Notes: generated from the sequence alone by a model not told the origin. 64,000 bases of DNA from Maricaulis sp048269565 (GCF_048269565.1 NZ_JBLXIK010000005.1:62001-126000), one strand, 5' to 3'. Positions 1-8,815 are shown, counted from the stretch's first letter. Numbers and translations: made by a program.

Positions 1-67
1 TGGAAATATTGCCAACGCCTTCCGGCAGACCGGGTGGCGGGGTCAGAACATCATCGTGATCGCTCAA
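1..67 (-). CDS. 5' end of an unidentified gene, cut by the left window edge
   Basis: A minus-strand reading frame starts at a TTG codon (65-67) and stays open to the window edge. The sequence AGAGAGGA lies five bases upstream of the TTG and is a good ribosome binding site. An in-frame TGA lies just upstream, so no earlier start exists. The 22 visible residues begin MSDHDDVLTPPPGLPEGVGN. Nothing in them identifies a family. The call rests on the start signals alone. Confidence 0.4.
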   Translation of the reverse strand, partial: MSDHDDVLTPPPGLPEGVGNIS

Positions 68-386
68 GGCGGTCCTCTCTCATTCGCGTCGCTGCCGGGT
101 GAAACCCCGCTGCGCAATGCAAAATGCCGCCTTGTATCCGGCACACAGAATCGGTGCGTGAATCAGGCGGCTTTCCTGTCACCAACACTTAACAAGCACA
201 GGCCCGAAGGGCAAATGCGCTGGGCGGTAGCGGCGGCCTGCTGCAGACGATCGGCACGCTGACAAGAAACTGTCTCGCAGGGCGGCTAGTCAGGGACAAC
301 TTGCCAAAGCCTGCCCACAGTCTGCACGGTGTCGAAACCTGCAGCCTCAACTGTTCGACCGGACGCGAGTCGCCGGTCCACACGGG
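68..386. other. Intergenic region between two divergent genes
   Basis: This 319-base stretch separates the minus-strand gene at the left edge from the phosphodiesterase gene at 387. It should hold both promoters. I see no convincing sigma-70 pair, no RNA gene and no long inverted repeat. Short open frames crossing it lack start signals and family features. Confidence 0.5.
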
Positions 387-1682
387 ATGATGAACATGAC
401 CAATCCACGCCTGCTCGCCAGGGCCATCACCGGCCTCGCCTTGCTTGCCCTCGCCGCCTGCGCCCACACGCCGGCGCCGCCTGCGGCCAGCGATGAACCG
501 ATCGTGCTGATGATCGGGCTCGACGGGCTGCGCTATGACGCGATCGACCGCTGGGATGCCCCCAATCTGCAGGCGCTGGCGGCACGCGGCACCCGGCCGC
601 AGCGCATGCTTCCGGTGATGCCGTCCAAGACCTTCGTCAATTTCTACTCCTTGGCGACCGGGCTTTATCCCGAACACCACGGTATGATCTCCAACGCGCC
701 CTATGATCGCGTCTTTGACGAGGTTTTCTCGAGCCGGAATGGCGGCCCGCAGGATCCGCGCTGGTGGGGCGGCGAGCCGATCTGGACGACGGCCGAGGAG
801 CAGGGCGTGCGCTCAGGCATCATGTTCTGGCTCGGCTCGGAAGTGGCCCATAACGGCATCCGTCCGACGGTCTGGCATCCCTATGTCCACGAAATGCCCT
901 ATGAGGACCGCGTCGCCGAAGTCCTGTCCTGGTTTGACGCCCCGGCCGATGAACAGCCGCGCCTGGCTGCGGTCTATTTCGACCATGTCGACACCATCAC
1001 CCACGGCGCCGGTCCGTTCACGCCCGAGGAAGGCGAGGCCGTCGCCCGCGTCGATGCCCTGGTCGGCGAGCTGGTGGACGGGTTGACCGAGCGCGGCCTG
1101 ATTGACCGCACCAATATCATCATCGTCTCCGATCACGGCATGGTGGACGTCTCGATGGAGCGCTCCGTCGCCATCGACACGCTGGCCGATCTGGACGGGC
1201 TCTTCATCCCGGAATTTTCCGGACGCTACGGCCCCGGTCTCGAGCCGTTCGTGATGGCCTATGGCGAGCCGGAGGCCGTTGACCGCGCCTATGCCGCACT
1301 CGATGGCGCCAATGAGCATGTCACCGTCTACCGGCGCGGCGCCATGCCCGACACCTGGCATTTCGACCATCCCGATCGCGGCCCCGACCTGTTCATCCAT
1401 GCCGAACCGGGCTGGCTGCTGACGCGCAGCGATGCCGATCTTTCCGGCGCCTGGCCGGCCGGCATGCACGGTACCCATGGCTATGACAATCGCGCCGAGA
1501 GCATGGGCGCGACCTTTATCGGCGCCGGTCCGATCTTCCCGGCGGGCACGCGTCCGGACGCCTTCGAGAACGTCAATGTCTATCTGATGATCGCCTGTGC
1601 GCTTGGCCTCGAGCCCGCCGCCACCGATGGTGATCCGGCCGAAGTGGCGCGGATCACCGGGGGGCGGTGCCCGGCGAACTGA
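387..1682 (+). CDS. Alkaline phosphatase-superfamily lipoprotein (type I phosphodiesterase/nucleotide pyrophosphatase)
   Basis: This is a 431-residue member of the ectonucleotide pyrophosphatase/phosphodiesterase group. Family members hydrolyse phosphodiester or pyrophosphate bonds with two zinc ions and a threonine nucleophile. The N-terminus has a hydrophobic segment ending in a lipobox (LAAC, Cys25), so it is probably a periplasmic lipoprotein. Metal and catalytic motifs are in the expected order: LDGLR (Asp46), SKTF with Thr82 as likely nucleophile, DHVDTITHG (residues 199-207), SDHG (Asp249, His250) and MHGTHG near residue 365. Start codons at 387, 390 and 396 are all possible, and none has a strong ribosome binding site. 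The substrate cannot be told from sequence. Confidence 0.85.
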   Translation: MMNMTNPRLLARAITGLALLALAACAHTPAPPAASDEPIVLMIGLDGLRYDAIDRWDAPNLQALAARGTRPQRMLPVMPSKTFVNFYSLATGLYPEHHGMISNAPYDRVFDEVFSSRNGGPQDPRWWGGEPIWTTAEEQGVRSGIMFWLGSEVAHNGIRPTVWHPYVHEMPYEDRVAEVLSWFDAPADEQPRLAAVYFDHVDTITHGAGPFTPEEGEAVARVDALVGELVDGLTERGLIDRTNIIIVSDHGMVDVSMERSVAIDTLADLDGLFIPEFSGRYGPGLEPFVMAYGEPEAVDRAYAALDGANEHVTVYRRGAMPDTWHFDHPDRGPDLFIHAEPGWLLTRSDADLSGAWPAGMHGTHGYDNRAESMGATFIGAGPIFPAGTRPDAFENVNVYLMIACALGLEPAATDGDPAEVARITGGRCPAN

Positions 1683-1700
1683 GCCGGGCGTTCGGCTCAG
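1679..1700. terminator. Hairpin spanning two convergent stop codons
   Basis: CTGAGCCG (1679-1686) pairs perfectly with CGGCTCAG (1693-1700) around a six-base loop. Each arm contains the stop codon of one of the two convergent genes. There is no T run on either side, so it is at best a weak terminator. Confidence 0.3.
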
Positions 1701-2317
1701 TCGCGATGGGCGATGAATTCGGCGCGGCTGATACGGCCATCGCTGTCCGCGTCCATCGCGTCGAACACGTCATCGACACCGCTGCGTGCGCCCGCCTCGG
1801 CATCGCTGAGCACGCGCTCGATATAGGCGGGGTCGAGCAGGGTTTCCTGCGCCGCCGGACCGAATTCGGCCATCGCCTCGGTGATCGAGGCCATCGCCTC
1901 ACTGCGAAGGCCCTCGCCGAGCCGTCCGTCATCGGTCAGGCCGGCGACATGATAGAGATCGACGCGGTTGAAATACCCGTCGGCGTCGGTGTCGACACTG
2001 GCGAATTGCTGTTCCGGATCGTCGCGGTCAGCGGTCGCCGTCTGGACCGGCAGGATGGCCGTAGCTGTGGTGAGCGCCAGGGCGGCTGCAAGGGCAGCTG
2101 GAATTGTCATCATCATGGGGAACTCCGTGAGCTTGAGGGGCAAACGGGCCCAGGGGCGCCGGACGGGACGCACGGGATAGGCCTCCACGAATTGCCGCAC
2201 CGCTTCACTGGCGGTGATGCCGCGTTCGCGGCAGGCCGCCATGAAGGCTTGCTTGGCAGTATGGCCGAGCCGGACTTCCAGTGATTCTGAACGTTTTTCG
2301 TGGCGGTCTGTCGTCAT
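1697..2317 (-). CDS. EF-hand protein with N-terminal ribbon-helix-helix segment
   Basis: The 206-residue frame has three parts. Residues 12-48 (SLEVRLGHTAKQAF... to VRQFVEAY) look like a ribbon-helix-helix DNA-binding fold. Residues about 70-95 are a hydrophobic segment. Two canonical EF-hand loops follow at 109-120 (DTDADG...D) and 189-200 (DADSDG...E), so calcium binding is likely. A second possible start is Met68 (position 2116), preceded at good spacing by CGGAG. A protein made from it would begin with a signal-peptide-like stretch and be a simple secreted EF-hand protein. The upstream part reads as genuine coding sequence, so I annotate the full frame. It could be an inner-membrane protein with the RHH in the cytoplasm and the EF-hands in the periplasm. 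Confidence 0.7.
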   Translation of the reverse strand: MTTDRHEKRSESLEVRLGHTAKQAFMAACRERGITASEAVRQFVEAYPVRPVRRPWARLPLKLTEFPMMMTIPAALAAALALTTATAILPVQTATADRDDPEQQFASVDTDADGYFNRVDLYHVAGLTDDGRLGEGLRSEAMASITEAMAEFGPAAQETLLDPAYIERVLSDAEAGARSGVDDVFDAMDADSDGRISRAEFIAHRD

Positions 2318-2585
2318 GTGTCACGCTTTTCCTGTTGCAGGGCCGGCGCGTCGGCCCGGCCCGAACCCGAACGGATTTCCCGCGCCATGAAAACAAATCC
2401 CGCGTCCCGATGCACGCAAAACCGTGTCCGGACAGCGTTAAATCGCCGAAAGGATTGAGTTTAATTTCCACACGCTCCTCGCAGGGCCTGCACGATGCGC
2501 AGGCCGGATCGCGCAGGGAACTGGCCGGACGCGGTCATCGGGCGTAGAAGCTGGGGCCGAACTGTTTGCCCCCAAGGAGCCCATC

Positions 2586-3146
2586 ATGTTGTCACGCACC
2601 CTGTCCTTGACCGCCCTTCTCCTCCTGCCCGTCGCCGCCTGCGCCCAGGACGAAGCCCCCGCACAGCCCCAGGCCGTCGACACCGCCAGCGGCGAGCTGA
2701 TCATCCGTGACCGCTCCACCGCCGGCCATGTCAGCCTGCGCCAGGGCGCCGAGGGCGTTGTCATCCGCATCGAGGCCGACGGACTGCCCGAAGACGCGCG
2801 CAGTCAGTGGCATGGCGCGCATCTGCACAGCATCGGCGATTGCTCGTCGGAGGACTTCACCTCTTCGGCCGGCCATATCAATCCGTCGGGACGCCAGCAC
2901 GGCCTCCTGAATCCTGAAGGTCCCGACAATGCCGATCTGCCCAATCTCTGGGTCGATGCGACCGGTTCGATCCGCGCCGAGGTCTACACGACACGCGTCA
3001 GCCTTGGCGGCACCGACGCCCTGCCCGCCCTGCTCGATGCTGACGGCTCGGCCCTGGTGATCCATGCCGGCAGCGATGACCAGACCAGCCAGCCCATCGG
3101 CGGTGCCGGCGCTCGCATTGCCTGTGCCGTTATCACCGCACCCTAG
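2586..3146 (+). CDS. sodC: Cu/Zn superoxide dismutase-like lipoprotein
   Basis: This 186-residue SodC-family protein would convert superoxide to peroxide in the periplasm. A lipobox (VAAC, Cys19) marks it as a lipoprotein. Copper ligands are visible: His79 and His81 in GAHLHSIGDC, bridging His97 in AGHINP, and His160 in VIHAGSDD. The disulphide pair would be Cys86 and the Cys of RIACAVI. In the zinc site His105 (RQHG) and Asp117 (DLPNL) are present. The position that is His in most SodC proteins, three residues before that Asp, is Asp114 here. The start has CAAGGAG upstream at good spacing. Confidence 0.85.
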   Translation: MLSRTLSLTALLLLPVAACAQDEAPAQPQAVDTASGELIIRDRSTAGHVSLRQGAEGVVIRIEADGLPEDARSQWHGAHLHSIGDCSSEDFTSSAGHINPSGRQHGLLNPEGPDNADLPNLWVDATGSIRAEVYTTRVSLGGTDALPALLDADGSALVIHAGSDDQTSQPIGGAGARIACAVITAP

Positions 3147-3202
3147 CGTGCAGCCGCAAAACACCGCACACTGGCCGTCTGTTCAAATCGGGGGAAATCA
3201 TC

Positions 3203-3676
3203 ATGTACAAAACTGTCTGCCTGGGCGCAGCCCTGCTGGCACTGGCCGCCGCGCCCGCCCTTGCCGATGAGGCCTGGACCAGCAATCTTGGCCCGGTCAT
3301 CTATGATGACGAGATCGGCGAATACGCGATCCTCCTCCACTATGATGGCGCCGTCCCGCACCACACCTTCATTCGCGGCCTCGCCGGGAATTTTAGCGAT
3401 CGCGGCCATTTCACCGGCTATTGGAGCGAGCAGGAAGATGTCGGCTCGACCAGCCCGGCCTGCGACGTCACCATCATCGACGAATTCGGTACGGCGACCC
3501 GCCATTGGGGCCGCGTCGAGATTGACTTCCTGCGCCCCGGCTTCCCGACCGAGTGGGACGCACGGATCGGGTCCTGTTTCGAGGAACCGGCGCAAAGCTG
3601 GAATGGCCGTCTCGACGATAATTTCGACTATGACAGCTTCGGCCCGCAGGAAGGCCCGACGCCCAAGGAGCGTTGA
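3203..3676 (+). CDS. Secreted protein of unknown function
   Basis: This 157-residue protein has a clean signal peptide (hydrophobic core ALLALAAAP, likely cleavage after ALA near residue 21). The mature part is acidic and aromatic, with a run of Asp/Tyr/Phe near residues 137-146, and has two cysteines about 37 residues apart that could form a disulphide. GGGGGA lies upstream of the ATG as ribosome binding site. It follows sodC after 56 bases and may be co-transcribed. I do not recognise a family. Confidence 0.6.
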   Translation: MYKTVCLGAALLALAAAPALADEAWTSNLGPVIYDDEIGEYAILLHYDGAVPHHTFIRGLAGNFSDRGHFTGYWSEQEDVGSTSPACDVTIIDEFGTATRHWGRVEIDFLRPGFPTEWDARIGSCFEEPAQSWNGRLDDNFDYDSFGPQEGPTPKER

Positions 3677-3691
3677 CGAGGCGAGTGCCTG

Positions 3692-4264
3692 TCAGTGATC
3701 CGTCGCTGGCAGGCCCGCCGCCTCGATCGCGGAGGCACCGTTGAGGTCCAGGATCTGAAATTCACGCTCGATGACCCGCGTGCCGAACATCGCATAAAGC
3801 GCACCGGCCAGAAGCGCTGCGACAATGAATCCAGCGATGAAACTGCCACGATCAATGCCGGCTACGACATCGCCGATGGACACGCCCGGCCGGGCGCGCG
3901 CCGGCAATCCGGCCAGGGCCGCCGGTGCCGGATCGATCGCCAACCGGTAGCCGACGCGCGGCAGGGTCTGAATCAGGTCGGCGCGGCCAAGCAGGCGGCG
4001 CAGGCGCGAGATCGCCTGGTTGAGCGCCTCGTCCGATCCATCCTCGTCCCAGACGCTGTCGAGAAATTCATCGCGCGTCACCGGCGCCCCGCCGCGGCGC
4101 ACCAGAAGGTCGAGCACCCCGGCCAGACGCGGTTCGAGCCGGTGACTGCGGCCGCCCACTTCCAGCACACAACTGCGCAGATCACAGACCGCATCACCGA
4201 TCTGTACAATCGAGGCCGAGGGCGAGCGACGGGTAGAAACGGAGCTGGCAATATTCATCATCAT
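3692..4264 (-). CDS. Membrane-anchored winged-helix regulator (ToxR/CadC-like layout)
   Basis: Residues about 19-110 form an OmpR/PhoB-type winged-helix DNA-binding domain. The typical features are LEPRLAGVLDLLVRRGGAPV, then VTRDEFLDSVW, then the recognition helix EALNQAISRLRRLLG, and the wing LIQTLPRVGYRL. A proline/alanine-rich linker leads to one membrane helix at 141-160. About 30 residues remain for the periplasm. There is no receiver domain, so this is a one-component membrane regulator of ToxR/CadC layout with an unusually small sensor tail. It is divergent from the serine hydrolase at 4348, an obvious candidate target (inference). Three adjacent ATG codons (4258-4264) could serve as start. 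Confidence 0.8.
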   Translation of the reverse strand: MMMNIASSVSTRRSPSASIVQIGDAVCDLRSCVLEVGGRSHRLEPRLAGVLDLLVRRGGAPVTRDEFLDSVWDEDGSDEALNQAISRLRRLLGRADLIQTLPRVGYRLAIDPAPAALAGLPARARPGVSIGDVVAGIDRGSFIAGFIVAALLAGALYAMFGTRVIEREFQILDLNGASAIEAAGLPATDH

Positions 4265-4347
4265 CTTTCGAAAATGTTTTCGTCAGGACAGTCTGGCGCG
4301 GTTTTCCTAAGCCTCACCTCCTACCACAGAACAGGAAGGTCCTGCCC

Positions 4348-5790
4348 ATGAAAGCTTTTTCATCTCCCCTCGCGATAGCGCGCTTCGCCCTCGCGGTGAC
4401 ATTCGCATCGCCCTTGATCGCCCCCGTCGCCGGCGCCCAGACGGACCCCGCACAGCAGGCGCGGCTCGATGCCCGTTTCGACGAGCTTGCCGAGGCCGGC
4501 TTCACCGGCTTTGCCGCCATCGCCCGTGACGGCGAGATCATCTTCGCCCGCGGCGCCGGCCTCGCCGACCCGGAGACAAACCGCCCCTTCACGCTCGACA
4601 CTCAGGTGGATACCGGTTCGATCACCAAGAGTTTCACCGGCATGGCCATTGCCAGTCTGATCGACGCCGGCCGCCTCTCGCCCGACGCGACGCTGGCCGA
4701 TTTCTTCCCCGACGTGCCCGATGACAAGGCCGCGATCACGGTGCAGCAATTGCTCACCCACACGGCGGGCCTGCCCGATGCGGTCGGTGATGACTTCTCG
4801 GACGAGGGCTGGGACAGCGTCCGCGACAAGGCCTTCACCGCCGATCTGCTGCACGCGCCGGGCTCGGCCTATCGCTACTCCAATGTCGGCTTCACCATCC
4901 TCGCCGCCATCATCGAAAGCGTGACCGGCCGCACCTATGAGGACTATCTGGTCAATGACCTGCTGGTGCCGGCCGGCATCGAGCATACCGGCTATCAATC
5001 GGTCTATGACAACGGCCTCGCGGCCCGCAACAGCCATGGCGAGCCGGTGATCGACGCCTCCTGGGGCGGCCATGATCCGAACTGGAACCTGATGGGCAAT
5101 GGCGGTCTGGTCTCGACACCGCGCGACATGCTCGCCTGGGAACACGCCTACTGGAACGCGACCATCGTCTCGCCGGCCGCGCGCGACATGGCCCATGCGC
5201 CTCTGGTCCGTGAAGGTGAAGGCGCGCCGTCCTTCTATGGCTATGGTCTGGTGGTCGAGGATGATCCGCTGGTCGGACGCATCTACTGGCATAATGGCGG
5301 CAATCGCTCCTTCAACTCGCATTGGCGCGTGCTGGCGGACCAGGGCTATGAGCTGTTCGCCACCACCAACCAGCGCGCCGTCTCGGCCGACAGCGCCATC
5401 GAGGCGCTGGTTGCGGCCTTGATGGGTCAGGACTTCGAGCTGCGGCGCCCGCTCGAGGCCAGTATCGATCCCGTCGCCCTGCCCGAGACGGCTGGCGGAA
5501 ACATTGCTGCCGGTTTCCTCGCCATGATCGCCAGCGATGATGAGGCTGTCTGGCGCGAGTATGTCCTCAACCGGATGAGCGATGACTTGCGCGCCTTCGC
5601 ACCGATCGAGGGACATCTGGACATGATGCGCCAGCTGCACCGGGACTTCGGCAATGCCGCGATCGTCGCGGTGTTCGAAAGCGAAAACGAGATCCGGCTG
5701 GGCCTGCGCGATCCACTGTCCGGGGAAGTGATCCCGGTCGTGATCGAGTATACCGGCGATGGCCTGGTCAACGGCCTGCTGCTCGGCTAG
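4348..5790 (+). CDS. Serine hydrolase, class C beta-lactamase/esterase family
   Basis: This 480-residue protein has a signal peptide ending near VAGAQ (residue 31) and a class C beta-lactamase/penicillin-binding-like domain. The catalytic SxxK is SITK (Ser91, Lys94). The YxN motif is YSN (177-179). HNGG in the segment WHNGGNRSFNSH fits the third motif (KTG/HTG position). A C-terminal extension of about 110 residues follows, as in many uncharacterised family members. Most such proteins are esterases or D-amino-acid peptidases rather than true lactamases. The last four bases overlap the convergent DUF2269 gene. The ATG at 4348 follows AGGAAGG. Confidence 0.85.
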   Translation: MKAFSSPLAIARFALAVTFASPLIAPVAGAQTDPAQQARLDARFDELAEAGFTGFAAIARDGEIIFARGAGLADPETNRPFTLDTQVDTGSITKSFTGMAIASLIDAGRLSPDATLADFFPDVPDDKAAITVQQLLTHTAGLPDAVGDDFSDEGWDSVRDKAFTADLLHAPGSAYRYSNVGFTILAAIIESVTGRTYEDYLVNDLLVPAGIEHTGYQSVYDNGLAARNSHGEPVIDASWGGHDPNWNLMGNGGLVSTPRDMLAWEHAYWNATIVSPAARDMAHAPLVREGEGAPSFYGYGLVVEDDPLVGRIYWHNGGNRSFNSHWRVLADQGYELFATTNQRAVSADSAIEALVAALMGQDFELRRPLEASIDPVALPETAGGNIAAGFLAMIASDDEAVWREYVLNRMSDDLRAFAPIEGHLDMMRQLHRDFGNAAIVAVFESENEIRLGLRDPLSGEVIPVVIEYTGDGLVNGLLLG

Positions 5791-6260
5791 CTCCAGCTCG
5801 GCCGCGCCACCATCAGGCCAAAGATCGCGATCAATGCGATAAAGGCCGGCCAGCCGAGCACAAACCAGATCCGCATCAGGCGGTGAACGCGGTCGGGGAC
5901 AGCCTCCCCGGCCGCAACCGCTTGTGTCATCAGCCGCCGCACTTCCAGCTGGATCCACACCACGGGTAGCCAGCAGGCGCCGATGAAGATGTAGAGGCCA
6001 TAGCTGATCAGGAGCCAGGGCGCCGTCAGCGGCCAGCCCGCCAGATGCGCCAGCGCGATGCCGGTCAGCGGCTGGGCGATGACGGCGCTGGTGGTGAAGA
6101 CCCAGTCGGCGAGCACGACATGTTTCGAGGCCAGGGCAAAGCCGGGCGCATCGCCGGAACGCCAGGCCATCAGCATGAAAAAGGCAATCGCCGCACCGGA
6201 GCCGAACAAGACGCCGGAGGAGAGGATATGGGTGGTCTTGACGATCCAGTACAGCTCCAT
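5787..6260 (-). CDS. DUF2269-family integral membrane protein
   Basis: This 157-residue protein has four membrane helices and begins YWIVKTTHILSSGVLFGSG. The early THILSSxxxFG motif and the later tryptophan-rich loop (ACWLPVVWIQLEVRRL) are typical of DUF2269 proteins, whose function is unknown. Its start overlaps by one base the stop of the SDR-DoxX gene upstream, so the two are translationally coupled. The pairing of a DUF2269 protein with a DoxX-like protein suggests a shared membrane role (inference). Confidence 0.8.
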   Translation of the reverse strand: MELYWIVKTTHILSSGVLFGSGAAIAFFMLMAWRSGDAPGFALASKHVVLADWVFTTSAVIAQPLTGIALAHLAGWPLTAPWLLISYGLYIFIGACWLPVVWIQLEVRRLMTQAVAAGEAVPDRVHRLMRIWFVLGWPAFIALIAIFGLMVARPSWS

Positions 6261-7555
6261 CAGCGCTCATCCTCGGTTGCCGCGATCATCAGGGCGAGCG
6301 CCATCATCGGGAAGACTTTCAGGATCGGTCCGAGCGCATCGGCCCACAGGCCGGGCAGGGTCAGGCTGAGCGCCAGGACATAGGCGAAGGTGCCGGCGAT
6401 CATGGTCGCGGCGATCCAGCGCACCCGCCATTTGGCGACCATCGCCGCGCCCATGGCGATGTCGAAGGCCGAGCCGAACCAGAGCAGGAAAGCCTGCATC
6501 GCGGGGCTGTAGCCGGCGGCCTGCAGCACGGCATAGGCATGGTCGCTGGCAATCGTCAGCGAGAGGATGCCGGTCGCCAGCCAATAGAGGCCCAGCACCC
6601 AGCGCGCGAGCGGGCGGGCAAAGCCGAGCCGGGCATGCCAGCGATCCTGCAGCCCGGCCGGAGCGCTGGCGAGATAATCATCGAAGCCGCGCGGTGACGC
6701 ACCGGTGGCGGCGCGCCAGTCGGCGGGATCGCCTTCGACGTCGAAATCGAGCTGTTTCAGTGCCGTTGTGCGCATCGAGGTGCGCACGCCGATCCAGCCG
6801 AGCAGATCGCCGGCGGCAAAAGCCGGCGCGGCGAGCCAGCGCGGCACATGCCAGATCCGCGTCTTGCCGAAGCCGAGCCAGCGGCGATAGCCGCGCACCA
6901 GTTCGTCCATGGTGACGCGCTGCGGCCCGCCAACATCCCAGCTCACCCGCGACGGCGCGCCCGGCTGCAGCAGGTCATGGATTGCGGCGCTCAAATCCTC
7001 GGCGGCGATCGGGCGGAAGACCTGCTCGCCGCCGACCAGCGGCGTCAGCCAGGGGATGCCACAAAGCGCCCGCACCAGCGCCGTGCCGCCATAGACATTG
7101 CGCGCGATCACCAGCGAAGGCCGCAGGATAACCCAGTCGAGATCGAGTGCCGTCAGCGCCGCCTCGCCATCCTGCTTGTCGCGGGCATAGGCCGAGCCGG
7201 AGGCCGCATCGGCGCCGACAGCGGAGACATGGATCACCCGCCGCACCCCGGCCTGCTCACAGGCGGCAAACAGGGCGGCAGCGCCATCGACATGGGCGGC
7301 GCGGCTATTGTCGCCGAGCCCGTCCTGCAACACGCCGACGCAATTGATCACCGCATCGATGCCGGCCAGCCGCGGGAACCAGTCGGCATCGCTGTCATGG
7401 CGGAAATCGCAGGCGATCCAGTCGAGGTCAGGCGCACGGCGGGCCGCCCGGGTGATATCACGCCCGGCGGCCAGCACATGATGGCCGGATGCGTGCAGCT
7501 GCGCGGCAAGATGCGATCCGATAAATCCGGACGCCCCCGTGATCAGGATCTTCAT
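6260..7555 (-). CDS. SDR-family NAD(P)-binding protein fused to a DoxX-like membrane domain
   Basis: Residues 1 to about 290 are an atypical short-chain dehydrogenase. The glycine motif GASGFIG is at 7-13, followed by VINCVGVLQDG and the active-site-like stretch HVSAVGAD...YARDKQDGE, where Tyr and Lys are four residues apart. Residues about 305-431 contain four hydrophobic helices resembling the DoxX-like domain often fused to such SDR proteins. The protein is probably attached to the inner membrane with the nucleotide-binding part in the cytoplasm. The substrate is unknown. It is first in an operon with the DUF2269 gene. Confidence 0.85.
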   Translation of the reverse strand: MKILITGASGFIGSHLAAQLHASGHHVLAAGRDITRAARRAPDLDWIACDFRHDSDADWFPRLAGIDAVINCVGVLQDGLGDNSRAAHVDGAAALFAACEQAGVRRVIHVSAVGADAASGSAYARDKQDGEAALTALDLDWVILRPSLVIARNVYGGTALVRALCGIPWLTPLVGGEQVFRPIAAEDLSAAIHDLLQPGAPSRVSWDVGGPQRVTMDELVRGYRRWLGFGKTRIWHVPRWLAAPAFAAGDLLGWIGVRTSMRTTALKQLDFDVEGDPADWRAATGASPRGFDDYLASAPAGLQDRWHARLGFARPLARWVLGLYWLATGILSLTIASDHAYAVLQAAGYSPAMQAFLLWFGSAFDIAMGAAMVAKWRVRWIAATMIAGTFAYVLALSLTLPGLWADALGPILKVFPMMALALMIAATEDER

Positions 7556-7603
7556 CGCCCCGGACTCCCCCTCGGCCGCCTGCGGATCGCCGCTGTGCCC
7601 CGC

Positions 7604-8302
7604 CTATTGCTGTGCGGCCTGCAGGCCCTCGCGCAAGCGCGCCAGATTGGCATTCATATTATTGCTGATCGCTGCGCGCAGTGACGGCCAGACGCCCTCG
7701 ACCTTCAGCCATTCCTCCCCCGGCATGTCGGCCGAATTGACCGCGGCAAGATAGGCCGCATTGCCATAGGAACAGGCCCACCAGGGCGATGCCTGGCTAG
7801 TGAAGATCTCGTCTGACGCGATCACCGAGGCCAGCGCGGCCTCGAGCCGTGCCGGGTCCGAACTCATCAGCTCGTGCACGACCGGCCCCGCCTGTTCGGA
7901 GGCTGCGGCCACGACGCCGAGCGCCGTCGGGTCGACACAACGCGATGCGTCATAGATCGAACGTGCCCGGGCGAGGAAATAGGCGTGCAGCGCGCGGTCC
8001 GGTTCCGTGTCGACGACCAGGCGCGCATATTCGAACAGGAAAATCGGCTGATTGGTATCACGCCGCTCCCATAATTGCTGCGCGATGGCCGGCGCCTGCT
8101 CCGGGTCGACACCACGCAGGGCCGCCAGTGTCACCAGCACATTGCCCCAGGCCGCATCACCGATGATGTAGCGGGCTTGTGTACCGTCACCCTCCACGGC
8201 CATGATTTCGGGGTGGCGCATATTGGCATCATCGCCCTGCGCCCAGGCGGGCGCGGTCAGCACGAGGCTGACCAGAAACAGAACCATGTGAAGCATTTTC
8301 AT
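7604..8302 (-). CDS. Secreted protein of unknown function
   Basis: This 232-residue protein has a signal peptide (MVLFLVSLVLTAPAWAQ, cleavage near residue 22) and a mostly alpha-helical, alanine-rich mature part. Helical pairs such as VLVTLAALRGVDPEQAPAI and DRALHAYFLARARSIYDASR give it the look of a helical-repeat protein, but I cannot define a repeat. Two cysteines (in ASRCVDP and WWACSYG) could pair. No family is recognised. It lies between the SDR gene and ssb on the same strand with short gaps. Confidence 0.6.
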   Translation of the reverse strand: MKMLHMVLFLVSLVLTAPAWAQGDDANMRHPEIMAVEGDGTQARYIIGDAAWGNVLVTLAALRGVDPEQAPAIAQQLWERRDTNQPIFLFEYARLVVDTEPDRALHAYFLARARSIYDASRCVDPTALGVVAAASEQAGPVVHELMSSDPARLEAALASVIASDEIFTSQASPWWACSYGNAAYLAAVNSADMPGEEWLKVEGVWPSLRAAISNNMNANLARLREGLQAAQQ

Positions 8303-8332
8303 CTCCTCGCCCCCCGGCCGCAGCGTTCCCGC

Positions 8333-8815
8333 CTAGAACGGGATTTCGTCATCCATGTCGGCACTGCGGAAGTCTTCCTTCGGCGCATCGACCGAGCGTT
8401 GCGGCGAGCGCTCGCTGGAGTCAAAACTGCCGCCACCGCCGCCATAGGAGCCACCGCTCTCGCCCTTGGAATCGAGCATTTGCAATTCGCCGCGATATTT
8501 CTGGAGCACGATCTCGGTATTGTACTTGTCGACGCCGTTCTGGTCGGTCCATTTGCGGGTCTGCAGTGCGCCCTCGATATAAACCTTGGCGCCCTTCTTG
8601 AGATAATTGTCCGCGACCTTGGCCAGCTGGTCATTAAAGATCACGACGCTGTGCCATTCGGTCTTCTCGCGGCGCTCGCCGGAGGTCTTGTCGCGCCAGC
8701 TCTCCGAGGTCGCGATGCGCAGATTGCACACCGGATCGCCGTTCGGCAGACGCCGCGTCTCCGGATCCTTGCCCAGATTACCAACCAGGATGACCTTGTT
8801 CACAGATCCCGCCAT
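8333..8815 (-). CDS. ssb: Single-stranded DNA-binding protein
   Basis: This 160-residue SSB binds single-stranded DNA during replication, recombination and repair. The OB fold occupies residues 1-110, with VNKVILVGNLGKDPE at the start and WHSVVIFNDQLAKVADNYLKKG in the middle. A glycine/serine-rich linker follows (about 120-140). The acidic tip ends DDEIPF, the conserved partner-binding tail. It is divergent from uvrA, a common arrangement in Proteobacteria. The promoter contains a LexA box (see 8861-8889), so SOS induction is likely. Confidence 0.97.
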   Translation of the reverse strand: MAGSVNKVILVGNLGKDPETRRLPNGDPVCNLRIATSESWRDKTSGERREKTEWHSVVIFNDQLAKVADNYLKKGAKVYIEGALQTRKWTDQNGVDKYNTEIVLQKYRGELQMLDSKGESGGSYGGGGGSFDSSERSPQRSVDAPKEDFRSADMDDEIPF

